The position numbers and the translations under genes are program-made. A stretch of 22,799 nucleotides of DNA from an uncultured Collinsella sp. Lineage in GTDB: Bacteria > Actinomycetota > Coriobacteriia > Coriobacteriales > Coriobacteriaceae. The stretch spans positions 1 through 22,799 of the forward strand of contig CABUBH010000033.1 of the NCBI GenBank assembly GCA_902489775.1. The letters run 5' to 3'. How positions within the stretch are numbered: position 1 is the first letter of the stretch; each line of letters begins with the position of its first letter. The notes under the pieces were generated by a model that made no database searches, was not told the DNA's origin, and saw nothing but the letters and a program-made list of their open reading frames with translations. Of the stretch, positions 22,174-22,799 are shown piece by piece.

Positions 22174-22799
22174 GTGCAATATCGCGTTGACCCCAAAAGC
22201 GGCAACCGTATCTCGGCGTTGGGGCTGGGCTGCATGAGGTTTCCCGGCGCGCCGGGACGCCCGGATGCGAAGACAGCCGACGCCATCGTCTCCCGTGCGG
22301 TGGAGCAGGGGATTAACTACCTGGACACGGCCTATCTCTATCCCGGCAACGAGGCTTGCGTGGGCGCTTCGCTTGAGCGCCTGGGCTTGCGCGACCAGGT
22401 TTTGCTCGCGACCAAGCTGCCGCATGCTTCATGCAAAAGCGCGGAGGATTTCGATCGGTTTTTCGACGAGCAGCTGCGCCGCCTGCAGACCGACCATATC
22501 GACTACTACCTCATGCACAACATTACCTCGCCCACCCAGTGGGAGCGCGTGGTGGCGTTGGGTATCGAGGACTGGATTGCGCACCAAAGGGCTGCGGGGC
22601 GTATTCGCCAGATAGGTTTTTCGTACCACGGCAGTGCGGCGGACTTCCTCACGATGCTCGACGCGTATGACTGGGATTTTTGCCAGATTCAGTACAACTA
22701 CGCTGGAGAGCGTTACCAAGCGGGAACGGCGGGACTCATGGCAGCCGCCGAGCGCGGGCTCGCGGTGTTTGTGATGGAACCGCTTTTGGGTGGACGCCT
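22174..22799 (+). CDS. Aldo/keto reductase, C-terminus beyond window
   Basis: An open frame runs from GTG 22174 to the window edge (208 codons) without a stop. AAGGGAGGGG precedes the GTG; an in-frame ATG at 22156 is possible but has no ribosome site, and the usual N-terminus MQYRVDPKSGNRIS fits the GTG. The aldo/keto reductase catalytic set is visible: the Asp and Tyr in NYLDTAYLYPGN, the Lys in ATKLP and the His in YYLMHN. GLGCMRFPG at the start is typical of the reductases that often carry a C-terminal ferredoxin domain, which would lie outside this window. Such enzymes reduce aldehydes or ketones with NADPH. Confidence 0.9.
   Translation, partial: MQYRVDPKSGNRISALGLGCMRFPGAPGRPDAKTADAIVSRAVEQGINYLDTAYLYPGNEACVGASLERLGLRDQVLLATKLPHASCKSAEDFDRFFDEQLRRLQTDHIDYYLMHNITSPTQWERVVALGIEDWIAHQRAAGRIRQIGFSYHGSAADFLTMLDAYDWDFCQIQYNYAGERYQAGTAGLMAAAERGLAVFVMEPLLGGR

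Noticed and set aside
21189..22190. 333-codon plus-strand open frame opposite the cyclase-family gene
   Set aside because: The minus strand encodes a clear cyclase-family protein with motif and ribosome site; this frame has neither.
1..22799. CRISPR array
   Set aside because: No set of regularly spaced identical repeats with variable spacers was found; repeats are isolated pairs or palindromes.

Overview
The window looks like chromosomal DNA of a high-G+C, anaerobic gut actinobacterium, most likely class Coriobacteriia and Collinsella-like. This is inferred from gene content and codon use (arginine almost all CGC/CGT in the core genes), class III anaerobic ribonucleotide reductase and strong GGAGG-type ribosome binding sites. 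No 16S gene is present to confirm it.

Layout. (1) 1-440: the 3' end of a tRNA gene, short direct repeats, and a second, shrunken tRNA-like sequence with its own terminator. This resembles an integration hot spot or scar. (2) 584-3269: a two-gene accessory cassette, a DEDDh exonuclease fused to a BRCT domain followed by a large protein with a C-terminal HEPN-like RNase motif. Codon use differs from the rest of the window, and this is the best candidate for an undescribed (possibly anti-phage) system. (3) 3270-4350: low-density accessory DNA with a 27-codon minus-strand ORF, a small hydrophobic protein and a 180-bp element with perfect 32-bp inverted ends. (4) 4350-7863: anaerobic ribonucleotide reductase nrdD and its activase nrdG, preceded by an NrdR box and promoter and separated by a second long inverted repeat. 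(5) 7890-9600: pterin genes folE, an HD phosphohydrolase and folB. (6) 9607-13483: a YgjP-like metallopeptidase and an M19 dipeptidase on minus; on plus, a SlyD-like FKBP immediately followed by a UreE-like protein, then a Cof-type HAD phosphatase. (7) 13499-17022, all minus: perR-type regulator, acylphosphatase, Gfo/Idh/MocA oxidoreductase, RNase HI and a LysR regulator. (8) 17039-18709: divergent from the LysR gene, a promoter, a 17-codon leader ORF and a metY-type sulfhydrylase ending in a strong terminator. (9) 18921-22799: a secreted protein, a small membrane protein, a ketopantoate-reductase-like protein, a cyclase-family hydrolase and a truncated aldo/keto reductase.

How the genes fit together. 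From 4350 on, most are housekeeping: anaerobic dNTP synthesis, pterin synthesis, peroxide sensing, sulfur assimilation. The first 4.3 kb behaves as an accessory insertion next to a tRNA. Three context-based proposals stand out: the exonuclease/HEPN pair, a nickel-chaperone-like FKBP/UreE pair, and the HD protein as a pterin-pathway phosphatase.
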